Below, in pieces: positions 16,444 to 24,528 of a DNA stretch of 64,000 bases; position 1 is the first letter of the stretch, and each line of letters opens with the position of its first letter. The DNA is from Shewanella sp. 1CM18E (GTDB lineage Bacteria; Pseudomonadota; Gammaproteobacteria; Enterobacterales; Shewanellaceae). The notes under the pieces were generated by a model. The model worked only from the letters and a program-made list of their open reading frames with translations, did no database searches and had not been told where the DNA came from. The stretch covers positions 54,648 to 118,647 of the forward strand of contig NZ_JALNTW010000015.1 in assembly GCF_023161665.1 (NCBI RefSeq), written 5' to 3'. A program made the position numbers and the translations under genes.

Positions 16444-16465
16444 AGGGCCCTACGGGGTCCTTTTT
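16444..16465 (+). terminator. Intrinsic terminator/attenuator between rph and pyrE
   Basis: A GC-rich 7-bp hairpin (AGGGCCC / GGGTCCT, one G-U pair) with a TACG loop is followed by five T residues. A T-rich run precedes it. E. coli pyrE is controlled by UTP-sensitive attenuation at exactly this position, so the same control is likely here. Confidence 0.75.
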
Positions 16466-16535
16466 GTAAGTAAAGAAAACCTAATAGTACTAAATAATAC
16501 ACAAAGTATTACCCCTACATTTTTAAGGAGAGATT

Positions 16536-17177
16536 GTGAAAGCCTATCAACGTGAGTTTATTGAATTTGCCCTAGAACGTCAGGTACTTCGATTTGGCGA
16601 ATTTACGTTAAAGTCAGGCCGCACTAGCCCTTATTTCTTTAACGCTGGCCTGTTTAATACTGGCCGTGATTTAGCGCGTCTAGGTCGTTTTTATGCTGCG
16701 GCGCTGGTTGACTCTGGTATTGAGTATGACTTGCTATTTGGCCCTGCATACAAGGGTATTCCAATCGCAACCACTACTGCGGTAGCACTGTGCGATCACC
16801 ACGATATCGATATGCCTTACTGCTTTAACCGTAAAGAGAAGAAAGATCACGGAGAAGGTGGCAGCCTAGTGGGTAGCGAGCTGCAAGGCCGCGTAATGCT
16901 AGTTGATGACGTGATCACCGCAGGTACTGCGATTCGTGAGTCAATGGAGATCATTGAAGCACATAAAGCAGCTTTGGCTGGTGTATTGATTGCATTGGAC
17001 CGCCAAGAGAAGGGCAAGGGCGAGCTTTCTGCGATTCAAGAAGTTGAACGCGATTTTGGCTGTGACATCGTGTCTATCATCAAGCTTGAAGACTTGATTA
17101 ACTACTTGTCTGAAAAGTCAGGTATGGAAGCAGAGCTTGCAACGGTAAGCGCTTACCGCGACCAATACGGGATTTAA
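16536..17177 (+). CDS. pyrE: Orotate phosphoribosyltransferase
   Basis: 213 residues. Converts orotate and PRPP to OMP in pyrimidine biosynthesis. The PRPP-binding signature VMLVDDVITAGTA lies around residues 120-132; the orotate/PRPP loop FNRKEKKDHGEGG lies at about 98-110, and LKSGRTSPYFFNAG near the N-terminus. The start is GTG, supported by AAGGAGAG 6 nt upstream. Transcription from rph must pass the attenuator at 16444-16465. Confidence 0.97.
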   Translation: MKAYQREFIEFALERQVLRFGEFTLKSGRTSPYFFNAGLFNTGRDLARLGRFYAAALVDSGIEYDLLFGPAYKGIPIATTTAVALCDHHDIDMPYCFNRKEKKDHGEGGSLVGSELQGRVMLVDDVITAGTAIRESMEIIEAHKAALAGVLIALDRQEKGKGELSAIQEVERDFGCDIVSIIKLEDLINYLSEKSGMEAELATVSAYRDQYGI

Positions 17178-17190
17178 GGTTTTTAGGATG

Positions 17191-17259
17191 ACGGAACGCT
17201 ACGCTCACGGATAACGGAACGCTGCGCTCACGGAAAACGGAGCGCTATGCTTTCGGATA
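17191..17259. repeat. Three tandem 23-bp repeats downstream of pyrE
   Basis: Units start at 17191, 17214 and 17237, each beginning ACGGAACGCT or ACGGAGCGCT, with variants ACGCTCACGG, GCGCTCACGG and ATGCTTTCGG. A degenerate copy in opposite orientation lies past the terminator (about 17339-17385). Non-coding. Confidence 0.75.
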
Positions 17260-17270
17260 GCGGAAAAGAT

Positions 17271-17310
17271 AAATGCCGCGATTACAGTTAAATGTAATCG
17301 CGGCATTTTT
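17271..17310. terminator. Bidirectional terminator, pyrE / folE
   Basis: A perfect 13-bp stem TGCCGCGATTACA / TGTAATCGCGGCA with a 6-nt loop, flanked by A-rich and T-rich tracts, between convergent genes. Confidence 0.88.
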
Positions 17311-17405
17311 TATGATTTTTACCGTAAGGCCTAAGGCCGTTCCGTTATCAGTGAACGAGCCTGCGAGTGTTCCGTTTTCGGTTTTTTACCTTAGTTACTT
17401 AACTT

Positions 17406-18065
17406 TTAGTTACTGAGGAATTCAGCTCTGGTCGCTGGGTTCGACTTAAAGATGCCGCCCAGTGCTGTGGTGGTGGTTGAACTGGTTGAGTCCATCACGC
17501 CACGTGATTTTACGCAGTAATGTACAGCGTCCATCTTAACTGCAACATCTTTAGTGCCTAATAACGCTTGCAGCGCGACTAGCACTTGCTGAGTCAAGCG
17601 CTCTTGCACCTGTGGGCGCTGGGCAAAAAAACGCACAATACGGTTAATCTTGGATAGGCCAATAATGTTTTTACGTGGCAGGTAAGCCACGGTAGCTACA
17701 CCATCGATAGTCACTAAGTGATGCTCACAGGTACTGGTTAAGCTAATATCGTTAACCTTAACCATTTCATCAAAGCCCATCTTGTTCTCGATAACGGTGA
17801 TCTTGGGAAAGTTAGCGTAGTCTAGGCCTGAGAATATTTCATCGACATACATTTTGGCGATACGGCGTGGAGTATCCGCTAGGCTGTCGTCGCTTAAGTC
17901 TAGTGACATTAAGGTCAAGATTTCACGCATATGGTGTTCAATCTTGTCTTTACGCACTTCTGGGCTTAGCTCATTAGGTAGCATTGGCGTTTCAAGGCCG
18001 CGCTCGATAAGTGCAGACTTTACGATTTGAGCAGATTCACTGAGGATTGCTTCTTTTGATGTCAT
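17406..18065 (-). CDS. folE: GTP cyclohydrolase I
   Basis: 219 residues from ATG 18065, chosen because GAAGGAGG lies 6-8 nt upstream; an in-frame GTG 18 nt earlier lacks one. It catalyses the first step of tetrahydrofolate/pterin synthesis, GTP to dihydroneopterin triphosphate. Zinc and active-site motifs are visible: TSTCEHHLVTIDG (Cys/His ligands) and VHYCVKSRGVMDSTS (second Cys), plus LPRKNIIGLSKINRIVRFFA and QRPQVQERLT. Cytosolic homodecamer in the family. Confidence 0.96.
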   Translation of the reverse strand: MTSKEAILSESAQIVKSALIERGLETPMLPNELSPEVRKDKIEHHMREILTLMSLDLSDDSLADTPRRIAKMYVDEIFSGLDYANFPKITVIENKMGFDEMVKVNDISLTSTCEHHLVTIDGVATVAYLPRKNIIGLSKINRIVRFFAQRPQVQERLTQQVLVALQALLGTKDVAVKMDAVHYCVKSRGVMDSTSSTTTTALGGIFKSNPATRAEFLSN

Positions 18066-18261
18066 AAGTTCCTCCTTCACCATAAAGAATGAGTGGTGAT
18101 ATTCGTATCCTGTGTACTAGGGCCGTCAGTCTCATTGGGAGACTCAGTAATCTCGTAAATATAAAAAGTTAGATTGGTAACTATTAGCATTGTATTTAGA
18201 GAGGACGGGAGGATACCGCTATTTGCTGTAAATATACACCGAAAAGCGCATTGAAGATAAG

Positions 18262-18288
18262 AAAAACCGACTAAACTAGTCGGTTTTT
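18262..18288 (-). terminator. Terminator of the S9 peptidase gene
   Basis: Stem AAAAACCGACTA / TAGTCGGTTTTT with a 3-nt loop, T-rich on both flanks, immediately after the peptidase stop. Confidence 0.85.
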
Positions 18289-18300
18289 CTGTTTTTGGGA

Positions 18301-20262
18301 TTACAGCTTAAGGTTGGTTTCTAGGAAACTGAGCATTTCATTGTAGTACTTAGCTCTATGGGCATCGTCGTAAAAGCCGTGACCTTCATCGTCCATTACC
18401 AGCTTTTTAAACGGGTACTTATGCTTTTCTAGTGCTTCTTCAAGTGCTTCAAATTGTTCGATAGGGGCACGTTCATCCTCTCCACCATGAACCAACATAA
18501 TGTTTGCTTTGAGCTTGTCGATATTATGAGTTGGCGACATGGCTTTAAGTACAGCTTCATCTTCTCCTAGTACTTCTTGAAGATAGCGTTTACCTGCTCT
18601 ACGGCCTTGTACATCGCCCTCATCAAACATGAGTTTCAGGTCGTAAACGCCAGCAAAGCCCAGGGCACATTTAAACAAATCAGGCTCGATTGTGGCGCTT
18701 TGAATTGCAGAGTAGCCACCAAAGCTACCGCCTACAATGCATATGCGGTCTTTGTCAGCAATGCCTTGGTCGATAACGTATTTAGTGGCATCAATAATGT
18801 CGTACTGGATTTCAGTGCCCCATTTTTGGTGCCCTGCGTTTTCAAATGCAGTGCCATAGCCGCCAGATCCTCTAAAGTTAACTTGCAGCACGGCAGCGCC
18901 TTGGCTAGCAATCATCTGATTTTGTGGATCAAACCCCCACCAATCTCTCGGACCATGTGGGCCTCCATGTGGGTTAACCACTAAAGGTAAGTCTTTTGCT
19001 TCTTTACCATGGGGTAGGGTTAAATAGCCATGGATCTCCAGCCCGTCTCGGCTGGTAAAGCTAATGGGCTTAATCTCAGCCATCTTATTTGAGTCGATCC
19101 AGCTCTTTTGAGATACAAGAAACTCTAGGTTTAATTTTTCTGTATCGAAAAGGTAATACTTGCCAGGAGTTCTATCGTTAAAGGCCTTAATGATCATTTT
19201 GTTGGCATCGACTGTTTGGCTTACCAAGTGAATTTGGTACCCGGGCAGTGCGCCTAATAACTGTTTTACATATATTGCGGATGGATCTTTAGGCGCCACG
19301 AACTCATATTCTGGGTAACCATTTTCATATTCAACGGCATAAAGCTTTTTGGTGGTTTGGTTAATCCAAACATTGCTTGGATTAACAACTTTATCTTGGC
19401 TTACAAGTTTTTTATCGCCAGTTTTGATGTTGATTAGATAAACACCTGACGGCTTACCAGACTCGTTAGCGGTGACGTAAACACTGTTTTTATCGTCACT
19501 AAATGCTATTGGGGTCATTGCATTTAGATTGAGGTTTAGTTTGTCAGTATTTACCCATTCGCGGTCTTCTCGGTAGAAAAGCTCAGTATTTACGTAGTCA
19601 CGGGTACCACTTACAAAGCGCACATTACCATCATGGTCAGTGAGAAAGTTGGCGTAAGGGATAGGCGCGCCAGCAACTTTTCTACGTTTACCTTTATAAA
19701 CATCAACGCGATAAACTTTTTGGGTGTTTTCTGCCATGTTACTTCCGCCATTACCCCATGGTAGTGCTTGTACTAGCATAAAACGATCGTTTTCAGGCAT
19801 AGGATCTAAAATATAGGCGGTTGCTCTAATTGCGGTGTTTCTTTTGATACTTGAGCCTACTTGTTGCCCACCTTGATAACCAAATAGGTATGTTTCTTTA
19901 GAGCCATCAGCGTTTACCGCCATCAGTTCTCCATAGTAAAGCGGGTGGTCGCTCCAGCCTTTTAGGTATTCTTTTTGTAGCACGACTCGTTCGTCATTGA
20001 CCCATTCATAGTGGCCCACTTGGGCATTGCCATCGAAAAAAACCACATGAACAGCTTTTTTAGTGGCAGCATCTAAAATTAGCAGCATGTTTTTGCCATC
20101 TTTACTGGTGATTGCGCTTAAATAGTCACCTGCAGGAGATATTTTTACTTGGGAGAATTCCGCGGAGCGGCTGAATAGATGTGCAGCGCTATCTGTTGTT
20201 GCAGATGCAGTGCTGCTTAGCCAAGCAAGCAATACTAGGCCAATAGCTTTGATGAGTTTCAT
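18301..20262 (-). CDS. S9-family prolyl oligopeptidase-like peptidase, exported
   Basis: 653 residues from ATG 20262, with AAGGAAG upstream. The N-terminus (MKLIKAIGLVLLAWLSSTASA) is a typical Sec signal peptide, so the enzyme is periplasmic or outer-membrane associated. Residues ~30-390 look like the beta-propeller. The C-terminal alpha/beta hydrolase has the nucleophile GGSFGGYSA, an acid in VHGGEDERAP and the catalytic His in DEGHGFYDD. NPHGGPHGPRDWWGF is the oxyanion-side motif of S9C acylaminoacyl/dipeptidyl peptidases. Marine Alteromonadales carry many of these for peptide scavenging. Monocistronic with its own terminator. Confidence 0.93.
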   Translation of the reverse strand: MKLIKAIGLVLLAWLSSTASATTDSAAHLFSRSAEFSQVKISPAGDYLSAITSKDGKNMLLILDAATKKAVHVVFFDGNAQVGHYEWVNDERVVLQKEYLKGWSDHPLYYGELMAVNADGSKETYLFGYQGGQQVGSSIKRNTAIRATAYILDPMPENDRFMLVQALPWGNGGSNMAENTQKVYRVDVYKGKRRKVAGAPIPYANFLTDHDGNVRFVSGTRDYVNTELFYREDREWVNTDKLNLNLNAMTPIAFSDDKNSVYVTANESGKPSGVYLINIKTGDKKLVSQDKVVNPSNVWINQTTKKLYAVEYENGYPEYEFVAPKDPSAIYVKQLLGALPGYQIHLVSQTVDANKMIIKAFNDRTPGKYYLFDTEKLNLEFLVSQKSWIDSNKMAEIKPISFTSRDGLEIHGYLTLPHGKEAKDLPLVVNPHGGPHGPRDWWGFDPQNQMIASQGAAVLQVNFRGSGGYGTAFENAGHQKWGTEIQYDIIDATKYVIDQGIADKDRICIVGGSFGGYSAIQSATIEPDLFKCALGFAGVYDLKLMFDEGDVQGRRAGKRYLQEVLGEDEAVLKAMSPTHNIDKLKANIMLVHGGEDERAPIEQFEALEEALEKHKYPFKKLVMDDEGHGFYDDAHRAKYYNEMLSFLETNLKL

Positions 20263-20348
20263 ACAACTTCCTTGTGGAAACAATTGTTAGAGTATTGTGA
20301 CGCTAGGAATGTAAGTTAAAAGTTGCAGTGAGGCAATAGCAGAAGAGC

Positions 20349-20382
20349 AAAATGGCAGCATGTTTAATTTGCTGCCATTTTT
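20349..20382 (-). terminator. slmA terminator
   Basis: Stem AAAATGGCAGCA / TGCTGCCATTTT with a 9-nt loop, just past the slmA stop. Confidence 0.65.
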
Positions 20383-20391
20383 AAAGAGGTT

Positions 20392-20985
20392 TTAGCTTTG
20401 TAGCAGTTGTTGCTGGATGAAAGTCCATTGCTCGTTAAAGTGCTTAGTCGGCTTTAGCTTAAATTCGCTACGGACAAACTGGGCGATTCGACCTTCTGCA
20501 ACAGCTAGTAGTAGGTTGGCTAATACCGCTTCATCGAGATTGAACGCTTTACCTTCACGTAGGCTTTTTTCGCGTAAAATTTGCTTTAGATGAGTTTCAA
20601 TCTTGGCAAATAACTGACTAATGCGGCTGCGTAGGCGCTCGTTTTCACCCAGCAGTGCATCACCGTTTAGTACGCGTGAAATCCCTGGATTACGCTCGGC
20701 AAATACTAACAATAATTGCAGTAATTGCTGGCAGCGCTTCATGGTGTCTTTTTCTTCGTCCATGATTAAATTGATACGCGATAATAGCGACTCTTCGATA
20801 AACTCGATAAGCCCTTCAAACATTCGTGCTTTGCTCGGAAAGTGGCGATAAAGCGCCGCTTCTGATACGCCGACTTCAGCGGCAAGTTTGGCGGTGGTGA
20901 TCCTTTGTCCTGGACTGGTTTCTAGCATTGTCGCTAAGCATTGAAGAATGTGCTCACGACGATTTATTTTTGGGCTTGCAGCCAT
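20392..20985 (-). CDS. slmA: Nucleoid occlusion factor SlmA (TetR family)
   Basis: 197 residues. A TetR-type helix-turn-helix (about 10-60; TTAKLAAEVGVSEAALYRHF, PSKARMFEGLIEFIEE) is followed by a helical dimer domain. SlmA binds chromosomal SBS sites and blocks FtsZ polymerisation over the nucleoid. The coaBC-dut-slmA order on this strand is conserved in gammaproteobacteria. Its target FtsZ is encoded at 56975-58162 in this window. Confidence 0.95.
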   Translation of the reverse strand: MAASPKINRREHILQCLATMLETSPGQRITTAKLAAEVGVSEAALYRHFPSKARMFEGLIEFIEESLLSRINLIMDEEKDTMKRCQQLLQLLLVFAERNPGISRVLNGDALLGENERLRSRISQLFAKIETHLKQILREKSLREGKAFNLDEAVLANLLLAVAEGRIAQFVRSEFKLKPTKHFNEQWTFIQQQLLQS

Positions 20986-21084
20986 TTATCTGTCCTTCAC
21001 TCGATTACTACTGAGCGAGACGGCAAGGAAACGTTGCTCCGTGCTATCCATTTAAAATGATTACGCGATAGTCGCTAAAATCGG

Positions 21085-21543
21085 TTATTTGGTTCCTGAG
21101 TGGCCAAATCCACCTTGACCGCGATCTGACTGGTTAAACTCATCGACTAGTTTAAATTCAGCTTGAACCACAGGCACAAAAACCAGTTGTGCGAGTCTGT
21201 CACCAATTTCGATTGTAAAAGGCTCTGTACCACGGTTCCAGCAAGATACCATCAGTGGTCCTTGATAGTCAGAATCGATTAGACCAACGAGGTTACCCAG
21301 TACAATACCGTGCTTATGACCAAGGCCTGAACGCGGTAAAATAACAGCAGCCAAACTTGGGTCGGCAACGTGAATAGCAATCCCTGTTGGGATCAGTACT
21401 GTTTCGCCTGGTTGAATCGTTAGCTGAGTATCGGTAATGGCGCGCAAGTCCATACCTGCACTACCTGTTGTTGCATAAGCAGGTAGCGGAAATTCAGTAC
21501 CGATCCGTGAATCGAGGATTTTTAGTTCGATTGGTGTTTTCAT
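21085..21543 (-). CDS. dut: dUTP diphosphatase
   Basis: 152 residues, trimeric dUTPase hydrolysing dUTP to dUMP and PPi. The five motifs are visible: GSAGMDLRA, PRSGLGHKHG, GNLVGLIDSDYQGPL, WNRGTEPFTIEIGDRLAQL and the C-terminal DRGQGGFGHSG. The start overlaps the coaBC stop by 1 bp, so the two are translationally coupled. Confidence 0.97.
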   Translation of the reverse strand: MKTPIELKILDSRIGTEFPLPAYATTGSAGMDLRAITDTQLTIQPGETVLIPTGIAIHVADPSLAAVILPRSGLGHKHGIVLGNLVGLIDSDYQGPLMVSCWNRGTEPFTIEIGDRLAQLVFVPVVQAEFKLVDEFNQSDRGQGGFGHSGTK

Positions 21544-22736
21544 CAGTTTTTTATTTTATTCGCGATTAAAGTAAGCAATTGCTTAGCTAATGTGTCTTTA
21601 TCAACAGCGGGTAAGTCGGTGCTACCATCGCTCCAAAACACGCTTAATGCATTTGTGTCGCTGTTAAAGCCAATATCGGTATTTGATACGTCGTTAGCGG
21701 CGATCATATCGAGCTTTTTACGGCTCAACTTACCGCGAGCATATTGCTCTACGTCATTGGTTTCAGCTGCAAATCCGACGGTAAATGGTCGGTGCGCATG
21801 GCTGGCAACGCTGGCTAAGATATCAGGATTTCGAACCAGCGCAAGTTGCATCTGCTCGGCTGATTTTTTAATTTTGCTTTCTGCGACTTCGGCAATGCGA
21901 TAATCGGCCACGGCGGCGCAGCCAATAAAAATTTGGTGTTGCTCAACTTGCGGCATTACTGCATCAAGCATTTGCTGAGCTGACTCAACGTTGATGCGGG
22001 TAACACCATTTGGGGTTGCTAGGTTTACAGGCCCGGCAACCAGAGTCACTTCGGCGCCCATTTCTGCTGCGGCTTTGGCCAAGGCAAAGCCCATTTTGCC
22101 TGAACTGTGGTTCGAGATATAACGCACTGGGTCAATTGCTTCACGAGTTGGCCCTGCGGTTAACAACACCGACATACCTTGCAGCAGTTTAGGGCCAAAA
22201 AACTCAACCGCTTTTTCTGCAATAGCGACAGGCTCAAGCATTCTACCTGGGCCTACTTCACCACAAGCCTGTGAGCCTAAATCTGGACCCCAAATATGTA
22301 GGCCGCGCTCGCTAACTTGCTTTAAGTTGGCTTGAGTCGCTGCATTACGGTACATCTGTTGGTTCATTGCAGGGCAGAGTACTACAGGTGCTTCAGTGGC
22401 TAAGCAGGTAGTCGTAATGAGTTCATCTGCCATGCCAGCGTTGACGCGAGCAATAAGATTAGCGGTAGCTGGAGCGATAATGACTAAATCGGCCCAGCGA
22501 GCAAGCTCGATATGCCCCATCGACGCTTCGGCCGTTGGATCAAGTAGGTCTGTGGCAACTGGGTAGCCAGATAGTGCTTGCAGAGTGAGTGGCGTAATAA
22601 ATTCTTGCGCACTTTGACTCATTACAACGCGCACATCAGCGCCGCGCTCTTTTAATTTACGCACTAAATCAGCAGATTTATAAGCGGCAATGCCGCCACC
22701 AATTCCCAAAAGTACTTTTTTGTTAGTGAGACCCAT
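21543..22736 (-). CDS. coaBC: Bifunctional phosphopantothenoylcysteine decarboxylase/synthetase
   Basis: 397 residues, two steps of coenzyme A synthesis. The N-terminal flavin-dependent CoaC domain (about 1-185) has LGIGGGIAAYKSADLVR, PAMNQQMY and the active-site cysteine segment SQACGEVGPGRMLEP. The C-terminal CoaB synthetase (about 190-397) has TAGPTREAIDPVRYISN, SSGKMG and the KKLDMIAANDVS loop. Divergent from radC with a 143-bp gap. Confidence 0.96.
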   Translation of the reverse strand: MGLTNKKVLLGIGGGIAAYKSADLVRKLKERGADVRVVMSQSAQEFITPLTLQALSGYPVATDLLDPTAEASMGHIELARWADLVIIAPATANLIARVNAGMADELITTTCLATEAPVVLCPAMNQQMYRNAATQANLKQVSERGLHIWGPDLGSQACGEVGPGRMLEPVAIAEKAVEFFGPKLLQGMSVLLTAGPTREAIDPVRYISNHSSGKMGFALAKAAAEMGAEVTLVAGPVNLATPNGVTRINVESAQQMLDAVMPQVEQHQIFIGCAAVADYRIAEVAESKIKKSAEQMQLALVRNPDILASVASHAHRPFTVGFAAETNDVEQYARGKLSRKKLDMIAANDVSNTDIGFNSDTNALSVFWSDGSTDLPAVDKDTLAKQLLTLIANKIKN

Positions 22737-22879
22737 ACTTAAACTCTATGTTGATAATCACGTTGCTAGCAAACCATAGGTCGCACAGCAGAAGTTGGCC
22801 TAAGATATCACAAACCATTTAATGGTGATGAACAACTTCAGAAAATCTAGACCATACTCAAAACAACAAGGAGGTTGTG

Positions 22880-23557
22880 ATGGCAATTAAGGATTGGCCC
22901 GAAGGCGAAGCGCCGCGAGAAAAATTATTGAGTCAGGGCGTAAAACAATTATCTGACGCAGAATTATTGGCTGTGTTACTTAGAGTGGGTTTAAAAGGCT
23001 TAAGTGCTGTTGAGCTGGCAAAGGTTATGATTAATGAATTTGGTGGCCTTAGAAGCTTGCTTAGCGCGTCTCAAAGGCAAGTTTGTCGGTTGGATGGCAT
23101 TGGTCCGGTAAAATTTGCGCAAATGCAGGCTGCAGTGGAGTTAGGGGCAAGAATTTCGAGAGAAAACCTACAAAGAGGAAAAATTTTATCTGATCCTGAT
23201 TTAACTCGGGACTATTTAATGAGACAATTGTCTGATCGTGCCTATGAAGTGTTCGCTATTTTACTTTTAGATAGTCAACACAGAGTGATTCAATTCGTTG
23301 AATTATTTAGAGGTACTATAAATTCAGCGTCAGTTTATCCACGTGAAGTGGTGAGTCTGGTGCTTGAAAAAAAGGCTGCGGCTGTGATCGTGTGTCACAA
23401 TCATCCATCTGGAATTGCAGAACCAAGTTCAGCCGATAGACGAATTACTGAGCGATTGAAACAAGCCCTACAAACTATTGATGTTTCCTTACTGGATCAC
23501 ATGGTTGTGGGCGATCGAGAGATAGTTTCTTTCGCTGAAAGGGGATGGATTGATTAA
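22880..23557 (+). CDS. radC: RadC-family JAMM/MPN protein
   Basis: 225 residues from ATG 22880, directly after AAGGAGG; a GTG 3 nt earlier is in frame. The N-terminus has helix-hairpin-helix-like segments (LSDAELLAVLLRVG, LDGIGPVKFAQM). The C-terminal JAMM metal-binding motif is seen as VCHNHPSGIAEPSSADRR. RadC was long assumed to act in DNA repair, but the chromosomal protein's function is unclear. The radC-rpmB-rpmG order is conserved in gammaproteobacteria. Confidence 0.94.
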   Translation: MAIKDWPEGEAPREKLLSQGVKQLSDAELLAVLLRVGLKGLSAVELAKVMINEFGGLRSLLSASQRQVCRLDGIGPVKFAQMQAAVELGARISRENLQRGKILSDPDLTRDYLMRQLSDRAYEVFAILLLDSQHRVIQFVELFRGTINSASVYPREVVSLVLEKKAAAVIVCHNHPSGIAEPSSADRRITERLKQALQTIDVSLLDHMVVGDREIVSFAERGWID

Positions 23558-23565
23558 TCTATTCC

Positions 23566-23594
23566 TTGATCTTTGATTTTAGATCCTGTATAAA
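23566..23594 (+). promoter_or_regulatory. rpmBG promoter
   Basis: TTGATC (23566-23571), 17-bp spacer, TATAAA (23589-23594), then the GC-rich ATGCGCCC discriminator typical of growth-rate and stringently controlled promoters. About 95 bp upstream of rpmB. Confidence 0.65.
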
Positions 23595-23682
23595 ATGCGC
23601 CCTCTGTTGTGTGCCTCAGGCGACGGCCGTGTTCGAGGTGCATTAATGCTCGAGCGTTAAATATTGTTTTGGAGAGATTGAC

Positions 23683-23919
23683 ATGTCAAGAGTATGCCAA
23701 GTAACTGGCAAGCGACCAATGGTTGGTAACAACCGTTCGCACGCGAAGAATGCTACGCGTCGTCGTTTTTTACCTAACCTACAGAACCACCGTTTCTGGT
23801 TAGAAGACGAGAAGCGTTTCGTACAGCTACGTGTATCTACTAAAGGTATGCGTATCATCGATAAGAAAGGTATTGAAGTTGTTATTGCTGAACTTCGTGC
23901 CCGCGGCGAGAAGGTGTAA
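23683..23919 (+). CDS. rpmB: 50S ribosomal protein L28
   Basis: 78 residues, full length and highly basic. Starts SRVCQVTGKRPMVGNN, the L28 hallmark, and continues with SHAKNATRRRFLPNLQNHRF. GGAGAG precedes the ATG. Six bases separate it from rpmG, the standard two-gene ribosomal operon. Confidence 0.98.
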   Translation: MSRVCQVTGKRPMVGNNRSHAKNATRRRFLPNLQNHRFWLEDEKRFVQLRVSTKGMRIIDKKGIEVVIAELRARGEKV

Positions 23920-23925
23920 TAAACC

Positions 23926-24099
23926 ATGGCTAAAGCTAAAGGTAATCGTGAGAAGATCAAGCTAGTTTCTAGCGCTAACACTGGTCACTTCTACACGACT
24001 GAAAAAAACAAACGTAACATGCCTGAAAAAATGGAAATCAAGAAATTTGATCCAGTAGTACGTCAGCACGTTATGTACAAAGAAGCTAAAATCAAGTAA
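23926..24099 (+). CDS. rpmG: 50S ribosomal protein L33
   Basis: 57 residues (MAKAKGNREKIKLVSSANTG..., ending VMYKEAKIK), translated by hand from ATG 23926 to TAA 24097-24099. It has the conserved HFYTTEKNKRNMPEKMEIKK and FDPVVRQHVMYKEAKIK segments. It lacks the paired zinc cysteines (C- form), as in most proteobacteria. Co-transcribed with rpmB; strong terminator follows. Confidence 0.97.
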   Translation: MAKAKGNREKIKLVSSANTGHFYTTEKNKRNMPEKMEIKKFDPVVRQHVMYKEAKIK

Positions 24100-24120
24100 T
24101 TACTTGTTTAAGCATCTTGG

Positions 24121-24151
24121 AAAAAGCCTCTATTTATAGAGGCTTTTTTTT
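24121..24151 (+). terminator. rpmBG terminator
   Basis: Stem AAAAAGCCTCT / AGAGGCTTTTT with a short AT loop and a run of nine T. Confidence 0.92.
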
Positions 24152-24528
24152 GCCTGTTTTTTAGCAAAACCGCTAATTCCCCTTTCAACTTAACTATTTA
24201 ATTAAGCCCCTTACTTTAATACCGCTAAGTACTCGTCGAGCAGCCACTACCTATTTTGATCATATATTTTAAGTTTATTTGCATATCTACCAGTGCGAGG
24301 TTACTTTTTATTTGTTGATGAATTTAATTGTTGTTAGCTATAAACGACATTTTTATTCTGATTTTAAATGGTTTTCCTTTAGGTTTATGCTGAATGTTAT
24401 GCAGTGTAAAATAAAACGCTAAAATGACAATTAATGCTTTTTAAATGAATTTAAATTCAGTAGTATTTGGGGCTTACAGGATCGTTAGATCAAAATGAGT
24501 CTCTAACTATTGTTAAGGTGATTTTAGC
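24152..24528. other. argA upstream region
   Basis: 377-bp AT-rich gap without genes. It holds the perfect ARG box listed below and a weaker TGAATGTTATGCA-like site at 24391-24404. The argA start (GTG 24529) has AAGG about 10 nt upstream. Confidence 0.6.
24446..24459. promoter_or_regulatory. ARG box (ArgR operator) upstream of argA
   Basis: TGAATTTAAATTCA is a perfect palindrome matching the ArgR consensus (TGAAT-4 AT-ATTCA). It lies 70 bp before the argA start. ArgR with arginine repressing argA is established in enterobacteria. Confidence 0.75.

Noticed and set aside
17191..17259. CRISPR array
   Set aside because: The three 23-bp units are contiguous with no spacers, and no cas genes are nearby.
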